From contig NZ_WING01000001.1 of assembly GCF_009793335.1 (NCBI RefSeq), positions 7,006,001 to 7,070,000 of the forward strand: a DNA stretch of 64,000 nt, read 5' to 3'. This document shows, piece by piece, positions 7,196 to 14,223 of the stretch (position 1 is the first letter of the stretch; every line of letters starts with the position of its first letter). Under the pieces are notes generated by a model that was not told the DNA's origin, did not search any database, and saw nothing but the letters and a program-made list of their open reading frames with translations. Both the position numbers and the translations under genes were made by a program. Source of the DNA: Actinomadura sp. J1-007 (GTDB lineage Bacteria; Actinomycetota; Actinomycetes; Streptosporangiales; Streptosporangiaceae).

Positions 7196-9031
7196 GTGAG
7201 AACGCATGGAGATCCCGGCTGGTACTTCGTCATGCTGCCGGACGTCGAGGACGCGGGAACGGTCGCGGCGCGGCTCCCCGGGGCGGGCACGTTGGCGGTC
7301 CACCCCTCGGGACGTCCCTGGATCGTCGGGAACGTGCCGTCCGACCAGGTGCTCAGCGGGGTGGGGCGGGCGGCGCGGGTCACGGTGCTGGGCTACTCGT
7401 CCGCGACCCCGGCCCTGCTGGACGCCGAGGCCGGGCGACTGTCCTCGGTCGAAGGGCTCGACGAGCTGGGCCGGACGCTCGACGGCGGCTTCCACCTGCT
7501 GGGCGCGGTCCGGGGGCGGCTGCGCGCTCAGGGGTCGGCGTCGGGGGCGCGGCGCGTCCACCACGCGCTGATCGACGGCCTGCCGGTCGCCTCCGACCGG
7601 TCCGACGTGCTCGCGGGCCTCGGCGGGTTCTCGCTGGACGAGCGCGGCGTGGCGATCACGCTGCTGCGCGGCCTGCCGCCGTCCTTCGCGGAACGGCCGC
7701 TGTGGCGGGGCGTCGCGGGCGTCGAGCCCGGGTCCGCGCTGGTCGTCGAGCGCGACGGGCGGCGACGGATCGCGGTCTGGTGGCGCCCGCCGGAGGCGGA
7801 GCTGTCGAGGGCGGAGGGCGCGCGGAGACTGCGGCGGGCGCTCGCCGGTTCCGTCGACGCCCGCACGGCCGCCGGCGGGACCGTCCACTGCGACCTCTCC
7901 GGCGGGCTGGACTCCACGCCGCTGTGCTACCTGGCCTCGCGGGGACCCGCCGAGGTCATCGCCCACACCGGCTACAACGGGGACCCGTCCGGAGGGGACG
8001 ACCTGGCCTGGGCGCGCAAGGCGCTGCCCGCGATGCCGGGCGTGCGCCACGAGACGTTCCGCATGGAGGAGCTGCCCGGGTTCTTCGAGGGCGTACGGGA
8101 CGCCGCGCACCGCATGGACGAGCCGTCCCAGGCGTACCTGGCGGGCCCCCGGATGGCGGTCAGCGCCGCGCGGGCGCGGGAACGCGGGGCCCGCGCGTAC
8201 CTGACCGGGCTGGGCGGCGACCATCTGCTGCGTTCGCTGCCGGCGGTTTACCACACGCTCTTCCGGCGCCGGCCGCTGCTCGCGCTGCGGCGGATCCGCG
8301 CCGTGCAGTGCCTGGAAGGACGGCCCGTACGGGAGATGGCGGGCGAACTGCTGAGCGGACGATCGTACGCCCGGTGGCTGAGCGATCAGGTCCGCGCGAT
8401 GCGAAGCGGCCGGGAGCCGGGGCCGGAGCTGACGCTGGCGTGGGGCCCCGCGCTCCGTCCGCCGCCGTGGCTGACCGACGACGCGGCCGACCTGCTCGCG
8501 GAGCATCTCGGCGAGCTGGCCGCGAAGGCCCGGCCGCTCGGCCCGACCCGCGCCGCCCACGCGCAGCTCGCGACCGTGCTGGACGGCGCGCGGATCTCCC
8601 GGGGCGTCCAGCAGCTCGGCGGCTGCCACGGGATCGCGCTGGAGTCGCCGTTCTTCGACGACCGCGTGGTGGAGGCGTGCCTGTCGGTCCGGCCGGCGGA
8701 ACGGGACGCGCCCACCGAGTACAAGCCCCTGATCAAGGACGCGATGCGGGGCGCGCTGCCGGAGGGGTTCCTGGCGCGCGACGGCAAGGCCGGCGGCGCT
8801 CCGCAGGCCGCGCGGGGACTGGACCGCCACTGGGAGGAGCTCATGGAGCTGTGCGAGGAATCGGGCCTGGCCGGGAGCGGCCTGGTCGACATGCGGCGGC
8901 TGCGGGAGCACGGCCGCCCCGGCCGGCACCGCAGGCGGGACGCCGCGCTCGACCCGACGATCAACTGCGCGGCGTTCCTGAAGGCCCAGCGCGACGCCCT
9001 CGCCGTCCCGGCCGTGGACGGAGGCGCGTGA
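7196..9031 (+). CDS. Lasso peptide macrolactam synthetase (asparagine synthase-like cyclase, C protein)
   Basis: A 611-aa asparagine-synthetase B homologue. Its N-terminal glutamine-amidotransferase-like half has no Cys at position 2, so it is not expected to use glutamine. The synthetase half has the ATP-pyrophosphatase loop S-G-G-L-D-S-T near residues 235-241 and a later GLGGDHLL motif. In lasso clusters this enzyme adenylates the side-chain Asp/Glu of the core and closes the N-terminal macrolactam. GTG 7196 was chosen because GGAGG lies at 7181-7185 and homologous N-termini begin just before the W-Y-F stretch. The stop overlaps the next ATG by one base. With the following three genes this makes a complete minimal lasso set. 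Confidence 0.93.
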   Translation: MRTHGDPGWYFVMLPDVEDAGTVAARLPGAGTLAVHPSGRPWIVGNVPSDQVLSGVGRAARVTVLGYSSATPALLDAEAGRLSSVEGLDELGRTLDGGFHLLGAVRGRLRAQGSASGARRVHHALIDGLPVASDRSDVLAGLGGFSLDERGVAITLLRGLPPSFAERPLWRGVAGVEPGSALVVERDGRRRIAVWWRPPEAELSRAEGARRLRRALAGSVDARTAAGGTVHCDLSGGLDSTPLCYLASRGPAEVIAHTGYNGDPSGGDDLAWARKALPAMPGVRHETFRMEELPGFFEGVRDAAHRMDEPSQAYLAGPRMAVSAARARERGARAYLTGLGGDHLLRSLPAVYHTLFRRRPLLALRRIRAVQCLEGRPVREMAGELLSGRSYARWLSDQVRAMRSGREPGPELTLAWGPALRPPPWLTDDAADLLAEHLGELAAKARPLGPTRAAHAQLATVLDGARISRGVQQLGGCHGIALESPFFDDRVVEACLSVRPAERDAPTEYKPLIKDAMRGALPEGFLARDGKAGGAPQAARGLDRHWEELMELCEESGLAGSGLVDMRRLREHGRPGRHRRRDAALDPTINCAAFLKAQRDALAVPAVDGGA

Positions 9032-9291
9032 TGGCCGGCGTCCGGCTGCGCGCGGGGGTGGCGCGGACCGGCACCGAGTACGGGACGGTGCTCCTGGACG
9101 AACGCCGCGGCAGGTACTTCCGGCTGAGCCCGACCGCGGCGGCCATCGTGCGGGACCTGGAGGAGGGCCGGGGCGTCCCCGGGACCGTACGGGCGGTCGC
9201 GGAACGGTACGGGATCACCGAGGAACGGGCCGGCGCCGACGTCCAGGGCCTGCTCGCCCGGCTCCGCGCCCTCGGACTGGTGACCTCGTGA
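9031..9291 (+). CDS. Lasso peptide RRE protein (PqqD-like, B1)
   Basis: An 86-aa PqqD-fold protein with an L-L-D-E-R-R-G-R-Y-F-R-L-S-P-T-A segment and a winged-helix remainder, matching stand-alone B1 (RiPP recognition element) proteins. B1 binds the leader peptide, typically through its conserved Tyr and Pro, and presents it to the protease and cyclase. The ATG overlaps the cyclase stop, and its own stop overlaps the next GTG (GTGA), so the three enzymes are translationally coupled. Confidence 0.93.
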   Translation: MAGVRLRAGVARTGTEYGTVLLDERRGRYFRLSPTAAAIVRDLEEGRGVPGTVRAVAERYGITEERAGADVQGLLARLRALGLVTS

Positions 9292-9788
9292 ACCCGCGGA
9301 TCCGGGCCCGGCTCGCCGCCGCCGGCGGCGCCGCGCTGGCCCGCCTGCGCCCGCACACGATCCGCGCCGTCCTGTCGCTGCTGCGCGCGGGCGCCCGTCC
9401 GGCCCGGCGGCACGAGGCCGAAGCCCTGTGCGAGGACGTCCTCGCCGTGAGCCTGCGCGCTCACGGGCACGCGGCGTGCCTGCGGCGCTCGCTGGCGGTC
9501 GTGCTGCTCGGCCGGATGCGCGGCGTGTGGCCCACCTGGTGCGTGGGCGTGCTGCTCGCTCCGCCGTTCACCGCGCACGCGTGGGTGGAGGCCGAGGACG
9601 CCATGGTGGGCGAACGGATCGACGCCCGCTTCTACGGCCGCCTGATCCGCGTCGCGCCGTCCGGGGACCCGGCCTCGCCCCGCACGTGCGGGCGTCCGGC
9701 GAAGAGAAGGGGCGCGCACCGACGGCCGTGCCCCTCGGACTCCGGCGGTCGCGCCATGCGACCTCGCCGACCAGACGGGCTCCGGTGA
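9288..9788 (+). CDS. Lasso peptide leader protease (transglutaminase-like, B2)
   Basis: A 166-aa lasso B2 protease. The catalytic Cys is in H-A-A-C-L-R-R-S-L-A (about residue 64) and the His in T-A-H-A-W-V-E (about residue 105), with acidic residues after it as in the transglutaminase-like cysteine protease fold. It removes the leader so that the cyclase can act. The last ~40 residues are an Arg/Pro-rich tail longer than usual, so the functional C-terminus may be near residue 125. GTG 9288 overlaps the B1 stop. Confidence 0.92.
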   Translation: MNPRIRARLAAAGGAALARLRPHTIRAVLSLLRAGARPARRHEAEALCEDVLAVSLRAHGHAACLRRSLAVVLLGRMRGVWPTWCVGVLLAPPFTAHAWVEAEDAMVGERIDARFYGRLIRVAPSGDPASPRTCGRPAKRRGAHRRPCPSDSGGRAMRPRRPDGLR

Positions 9789-9910
9789 TCTCGCGGACGG
9801 ACGAGATCGACCGGGGCCTCCGGGACCCGCCGCGCACCGGCGTCCCGGCCCTCGCCCGGACCGGCGCCCTCGCCCGGACCGGCCGACCGTTCAGAAAGGA
9901 GGTGAACGAC

Positions 9911-10033
9911 GTGGACGCTTTCTCCTACGAGGCTCCCGAGGTCATCGAGCTCGGCGAGTTCGCCGAGCAGACCGGCAACTGGGGGATCCGCAACAACGAC
10001 GAGATCTTCATGCCCTTCGACGAATGGCACTGA
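9911..10033 (+). CDS. Lasso peptide precursor (A)
   Basis: A 40-aa peptide whose GTG start follows a near-ideal AAAGGAGGTGA ribosome site. The leader matches the actinobacterial YxxPxLxxxGxFxxxT rule: Y6, P9, V11 in place of Leu, G15, F17 and T21. With Thr at position -2, cleavage after Gly22 gives the core NWGIRNNDEIFMPFDEWH (18 aa). Asn1 would then cyclise onto Asp8, giving an eight-residue ring with the same G3, N7 and D8 spacing as citrulassin-type cores. The alternative is cleavage after Thr21, giving Gly1 and Asp9. The gene is separate from, and downstream of, the processing genes (122-bp gap), unlike the common A-C-B1-B2 order. Confidence 0.9.
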   Translation: MDAFSYEAPEVIELGEFAEQTGNWGIRNNDEIFMPFDEWH

Positions 10034-10066
10034 CGATCCCGCGCCGGACCAGGCGCGCGTAGTCCA

Positions 10067-10102
10067 GGGGGTGCCGCCACCCGGCAGGGTGGCGGCACCC
10101 CC
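10067..10102. terminator. Strong 16-bp bidirectional hairpin
   Basis: A perfect 16-bp inverted repeat (10067-10082 and 10087-10102) around a GGCA tetraloop lies 33 bp after the lasso precursor stop. It is 16 bp from the end of the converging response-regulator gene and should terminate both transcripts. Confidence 0.9.
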
Positions 10103-10118
10103 GCCGGCGTGGGGGCGG

Positions 10119-10790
10119 TCACCGCGGCGCGGACGCCGCGGAGCTGTAGCCGGTGATCTCGTCGGCTCTGACGAGGCCGTCCTCGATGGCGCGGGCCAGC
10201 ATGTCGGCCTTGGTGGGGGCGGGGCGTCCGGCCTGCGCGTACTTGACCCGCGCCCGCCTGATGTACATCTCGACCGTGTGCGCCGAGACGCCCATGCGCC
10301 GGGCCACCGACGCCTTGGACATGGACTGGAACCACCACAGCAGCGCGGTCCGCTCCCGCTCGGACAGGGCGACGGAGTCGGGCCGCGGGTAACTGGCCAG
10401 CACGCCGGCCGCCGTCGGGGTCACGTAGGGCCGGTCCCCGGCGGCGCAGAGGACCGCGGCGACCAGGTGCGCGCGGCCCTCGTTCTTCGCGACGAACTCG
10501 CAGGCGCCCGCCTCCAGCGCCGCCAGCACCATCTCCCGCTCGGTGAACTGCGAGAACGTGATCACCCGCTGGGCCCGCGCCGCGAGCCGGGCCAGCTCGT
10601 CCAGGACGAGGCGGCCCCCGAGGTTCAGGTCCAGGATCAGCACGTCCAGCCCGTCCGGGACCGCCTCCACCGTCTCCGCCACATGCGCGACGCGGATCCG
10701 CGGATCGGCGGCGAGCCAGGTCTGCACGCCCTCGATGACCACCGGATGGTCGTCGACGATCCCTACGGTGACCCCGCGCGCGTCCAGCAC
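10119..10790 (-). CDS. LuxR/NarL-type response regulator
   Basis: A 223-aa regulator. Its receiver has the acidic pair D-D near residue 11, the phosphoacceptor Asp in L-I-L-D-L-N near residue 51, a Ser/Thr switch in I-T-F-S-Q and Lys in V-A-K-N-E. The C-terminal LuxR-type HTH begins at LSERERTALL and includes S-V-A-R-R-M-G-V-S-A-H-T-V-E. The GTG at 10790 gives a 28-nt overlap with the kinase upstream. It is the last gene of a three-gene minus-strand signalling operon that converges on the lasso cluster. The DNA targets are unknown. Confidence 0.9.
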   Translation of the reverse strand: MLDARGVTVGIVDDHPVVIEGVQTWLAADPRIRVAHVAETVEAVPDGLDVLILDLNLGGRLVLDELARLAARAQRVITFSQFTEREMVLAALEAGACEFVAKNEGRAHLVAAVLCAAGDRPYVTPTAAGVLASYPRPDSVALSERERTALLWWFQSMSKASVARRMGVSAHTVEMYIRRARVKYAQAGRPAPTKADMLARAIEDGLVRADEITGYSSAASAPR

Positions 10791-11884
10791 GTCTCCACCC
10801 ACAGCCGGTCCTCCTCCCGGTCGTGCACGACGGACGGCGGCAGCGGCCCGCCCCCGTCCGCGCAGAGTTCGGCGTCGGCGTCGGCGAACACGCTGACCAC
10901 GACGTCGCCGCCTCCCGCCACCACGGTCACCCGCGCCCACGTGGCCGCCGCGGACAGCACCAGCAGCGGCCCCTCGGCCAGCGCCCGCCGGTCCGCCATC
11001 GGGATCGGCGGCAGGTCGCCGTAGCTCGCCAGGGTGACGGCCACCCCGCGGCGTTCGGCGACGTCGGCGCAGGCCCGCAGCTCGTGCAGCAGCGGGTGCG
11101 GGGTGTCGTCGGTCTCCGCGAACAGCCGCCGCAGCCGGGCCGCCTCGATCGCGAGGACCCGCCGTACGGCGGCGTCCCGCGGGTCCAGCCGCCGCTCGGC
11201 CAGGCCGCCCAGCAGCGGAGCGACCCGGGCGTGCAGGTAGTCGTACCTGCGGCGCCGCTCGGCGTGCACCGCCTCCTCGGCGGCGGCGCGCGCCCGGTCG
11301 GCCGCCCGCCGCTCCGCGATCCCGGTGACCTGCCCGGCGGTCTCGCGCAGCCGCCTGCCGAGCCACGCGAACATGAGCTGGATGCCCGCCATCGTGTACG
11401 CGACGGTGAACAGCCGGGACAGGGACGCCTGCCCGAGGTCGCCGTCGGCCGCCATCCGCGCCGCCATGATCCCGATGTCGGCGGCCAGGAACACCGCCAG
11501 CTCCCGCAGCGGCCGGCCGAGCAGGAGCATGACGCCGGTCCAGCCCACGGTGTTGGACGCCCAGGCGACGTCGCTGATCGTCGTCCCCGGCGGGTAGGCG
11601 ACGATCGCGAGCGCGCCCGCGAGCTGGGCGCCCACGGCCAGCGCGCGGGCCGTCCGGCGGCCGAGCGCCGAGCGGAACAGCAGCACCGCGCCCACCGCCT
11701 GGACCGCCGCGAGCACCAGCCACGCGACGGCCACCGCGGCCTTCGGCTCGTACACCCGCCAGCTCCTGGCCACGATCGCCAGGTCGTAGCCGCAGTGCCA
11801 GACGGCCACGATGCCGACCACGGTGACGGCGACGGCCCGCGCGTAGCGCGCCGCGACGAGCCGTTCGCCCTCGTCACCGGCCAT
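10763..11884 (-). CDS. Degenerate membrane histidine kinase-like protein
   Basis: A 373-aa protein with five or six predicted membrane segments in the first ~170 residues, then a cytoplasmic helix with R-R-R-R-Y-D-Y-L-H-A-R-V that lines up with the HisKA_3 phospho-acceptor box. The C-terminal part is short and lacks clear N-box and Gly-rich ATP-lid motifs (it ends S-V-F-A-D-A-D...V-E-T-C-W-T-R-A-G-S-P), so ATP binding is doubtful. Its start overlaps the end of the canonical kinase gene and its end overlaps the response regulator. It may be a pseudokinase or phosphotransfer partner of the first kinase. Confidence 0.8.
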   Translation of the reverse strand: MAGDEGERLVAARYARAVAVTVVGIVAVWHCGYDLAIVARSWRVYEPKAAVAVAWLVLAAVQAVGAVLLFRSALGRRTARALAVGAQLAGALAIVAYPPGTTISDVAWASNTVGWTGVMLLLGRPLRELAVFLAADIGIMAARMAADGDLGQASLSRLFTVAYTMAGIQLMFAWLGRRLRETAGQVTGIAERRAADRARAAAEEAVHAERRRRYDYLHARVAPLLGGLAERRLDPRDAAVRRVLAIEAARLRRLFAETDDTPHPLLHELRACADVAERRGVAVTLASYGDLPPIPMADRRALAEGPLLVLSAAATWARVTVVAGGGDVVVSVFADADAELCADGGGPLPPSVVHDREEDRLWVETCWTRAGSP

Positions 11885-13031
11885 CGGGCCACCACAGCCG
11901 CACCCTGGTCCCGCCGCCCGGACGGGAGTCGATCTCCGCGCCGCCGCCCGCCGCCGCCATCCGGCCCCGGACGGACTCGTTCAGGCCCCGCCGCTGCGCC
12001 GGCACCGCGGCCACGTCGAAGCCCCGCCCCTCGTCGCCGATCTCGACGCGGACGCCCGACTCCGTCCGCCGCGACTCGATCCGCGCCGACGCCGTGCCCG
12101 CGTGCCGCGCGATGTTGGTCAGCGCCTCCTGGGCGCTCTGGGCGATCGCGGCCACGGCCCGGCGCGGCAGCTCGCATGGCGGTACGGCGAAGTCCACCCG
12201 GAGCTGGGGCAGTCCGGGCCGCAGCGCCTGCACCGCCGCCCGCAGCGCCACGTCCAGCCGGGCCCGCCCGGAGTCCGGACCGCCGGTCGCCAGGCTCTCG
12301 ATGACCGCGAGATCGGCCGCCGCACGCCGCGCGAGCACCGGGGACGGCCCCGTGATCCCGCCCGCGCCGACCATGGTCAGCGTCGCCAGCACCGTGTCGT
12401 GCAGCCGCCGTTGCTGGTCGCGCTCGTCCGCGCGGGTCGCCGACTGCGCCGCGGCCCGCGCCGCGGCCTCGGCCTGCGCGGCCAGCCCCCGGTCCGCCGC
12501 CCGCGCCTCGCGGCGCAGCAGCCCGACGAGCGCGGCGGCCAGCAGGCCCTGGAGGACCAGGACCGCCGGCGCCTCCCGCCAGCCGGGCGCCCCGAGGACG
12601 TAGGCCGCGACGACGCACCCCGTGGCGACCGTCCCGAACGGCTGGCGCGCCCCGAACTGCACGAGGAAGACAGCGCTGCTCGCCACGATGTCCACCCACC
12701 CGGTCCCGGCGCTCGCACCCAGCACCTCGTCCGGCACCAGTTGCCGGTGCAGCAGGCACAGCACGGCGGTCACCGCCACGTCACCGACCACGAACCCCGT
12801 ACGGGGACCGCGCGTGAGGACCAGCAGCGAGAACGCGCCGCCCCACACCATCAGCCCCGCACCGCACGCCACCGCCAGCCCCGGCCGCTGCGCCAACGTC
12901 GCACCGAGCAGGGCCGCGACTCCGCCGGCGAACGAGCTCGACAGGCGAAGCGCGACCATGAAGTGCGCGGTCCGGCGTTCCACCCCGGCCTGCGCCGGGC
13001 CGACCTGCCCCGTCCCCTGCACTCCCGGCAT
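11874..13031 (-). CDS. Sensor histidine kinase, NarL/DesK class
   Basis: A 385-aa kinase. The N-terminal half has about six hydrophobic segments and is followed by a coiled-coil helix. The HisKA_3-type box reads D-Q-Q-R-R-L-H-D-T-V-L-A-T-L, and the HATPase domain has A-L-T-N-I-A-R-H-A (N box) and I-G-D-E-G-R-G-F-D (G1). ATG 13031 was chosen; a TTG at 13097 would extend the protein by 22 residues. It is the first gene of the operon with the degenerate kinase and the regulator, and it presumably phosphorylates the response regulator encoded last. The signal is unknown. Confidence 0.87.
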   Translation of the reverse strand: MPGVQGTGQVGPAQAGVERRTAHFMVALRLSSSFAGGVAALLGATLAQRPGLAVACGAGLMVWGGAFSLLVLTRGPRTGFVVGDVAVTAVLCLLHRQLVPDEVLGASAGTGWVDIVASSAVFLVQFGARQPFGTVATGCVVAAYVLGAPGWREAPAVLVLQGLLAAALVGLLRREARAADRGLAAQAEAAARAAAQSATRADERDQQRRLHDTVLATLTMVGAGGITGPSPVLARRAAADLAVIESLATGGPDSGRARLDVALRAAVQALRPGLPQLRVDFAVPPCELPRRAVAAIAQSAQEALTNIARHAGTASARIESRRTESGVRVEIGDEGRGFDVAAVPAQRRGLNESVRGRMAAAGGGAEIDSRPGGGTRVRLWWPDGR

Positions 13032-13331
13032 CCCACCCACCGCCACGATAAGCAATCGCTCGAACACGGAGAGTGTAAGGCGATGCCGCCTCCACAAGCG
13101 GAGGAACGCCGTCCGCCCAAGGGAAGGGGCCCTCCGCCGCGGGCAGGCGCGCGGAGGACCCCAGGATCATGATGCCCCCACAACAGCGAATCGTCGGCGA
13201 ACCACCCCCGGCGCGCCCGAAAAATCCGCCCTCTACCCCTCGGCCGACATCAGGGCGACCGCGGTCGCGCCACGGTCCCCTCGCGGCGGGTCAGGGCTGG
13301 ATTGGTGGGGCGCTGGGGTGGCTGGCGGGGG
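13032..13331. other. Intergenic region between sulfotransferase-like gene and kinase operon
   Basis: About 300 bp that reads, on the minus strand, from the sulfotransferase-like stop to the kinase start. It contains the hairpin at 13126-13162 and presumably the kinase promoter. No coding frame is convincing. Confidence 0.4.
13126..13162 (-). terminator. Imperfect hairpin after sulfotransferase-like gene
   Basis: Twelve-position arms (13126-13137 and 13151-13162) pair with a single C-A mismatch around a 13-nt loop. It sits between the minus-strand sulfotransferase-like stop and the kinase operon start. Confidence 0.5.
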
Positions 13332-14015
13332 TCAAGTGCCGCGCATTGCGAGGCGTAGGAGTCTGCGGGGGCGCCTGCGGCGGAACTCGGCGCGGTCGTT
13401 GACGCGCGGGAACGGCTCGTCCGGCACCGGAACGTCCAGGAACGCGCACAGCGGCGCCCAGCCCTCGCGCACGTCGAAGACCAGCAGCCGCTCGGCGGGG
13501 ATCGCGGCCCGCACCTCCGCGTTGTGCCGTTCGAAGACCTCGATGGCGTGCGCGCGGTCCAGGCGGCCGTCGAAGAGCGGCTCCGAGATGACCTCGCGGG
13601 CCATCTGGGTGAACAGCGCGTAGTCGGGGGAGCGGCGCTGGACCAGCCACTCGATCGCGCGCTCGGCGCGGGACGGCCGCCGGGACGCCAGCTCCCGCTC
13701 GAAGATGGTCTCCCGTGCGCTGTCGTACCACCGGTCGGGGTCGCGGACCGTGAGCAGGACCTTCGCGTCGGGATAGCGTTCGGCCAGGTCGCGCCAGTAC
13801 GCCGCCGCGGGCCAGTCGACGGTCGACCGGTACCCGGCGAAGATCTCGTCCCAGCCGGGACCGTCGCCCCGGGCGACGCCGAGCCAGTGGCGCACCCGGT
13901 ACGGCTCGTCCATCACCTCGGTCATGTGGTAGCAGGGGCCGAGCCCCAGCCTCTCCAGCGCCGCCTTCAGCGACAGCGTGCCCGTACGGCCGAAGCCCGC
14001 ACCGATGACCTTCAC
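13332..14015 (-). CDS. Sulfotransferase-family protein (Sulfotransfer_4-like)
   Basis: A 227-aa protein that opens with VKVIGAGFGRTGTLSLKAAL, the P-loop-like 5'-phosphosulfate binding segment of the Sulfotransfer_4 family. An L-L-T-V-R-D-P-D-R-W-Y-D-S motif (3'-phosphate binding region) follows near residue 110. The family size of 210-250 residues matches. GTG 14015 has GGAAGG upstream, and a longer in-frame extension to 14180 lacks a ribosome site. By family the reaction would be PAPS-dependent sulfate transfer, but many bacterial members are uncharacterised. It appears monocistronic and has no obvious link to its neighbours. Confidence 0.82.
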   Translation of the reverse strand: MKVIGAGFGRTGTLSLKAALERLGLGPCYHMTEVMDEPYRVRHWLGVARGDGPGWDEIFAGYRSTVDWPAAAYWRDLAERYPDAKVLLTVRDPDRWYDSARETIFERELASRRPSRAERAIEWLVQRRSPDYALFTQMAREVISEPLFDGRLDRAHAIEVFERHNAEVRAAIPAERLLVFDVREGWAPLCAFLDVPVPDEPFPRVNDRAEFRRRRPRRLLRLAMRGT

Positions 14016-14223
14016 CTCGCGACCACCTTCCAAGCGCGCGGTGGGGGCCGCCGCGCGCCGTCCGCGTCCGGAAGCAACCCGACGGATATGCCCAGAGTTG
14101 ACCATGGGTAAGCAAGCGCCAGGTCGGCGCGTGTCCCCAAGGTCAGAATCCCCTGTCAGAGCCCGCCTCCCCTCGGGCACCGCCCCCGCGACGGTGCGGG
14201 CCGGGGTGTGTGATTCTTTGGGG

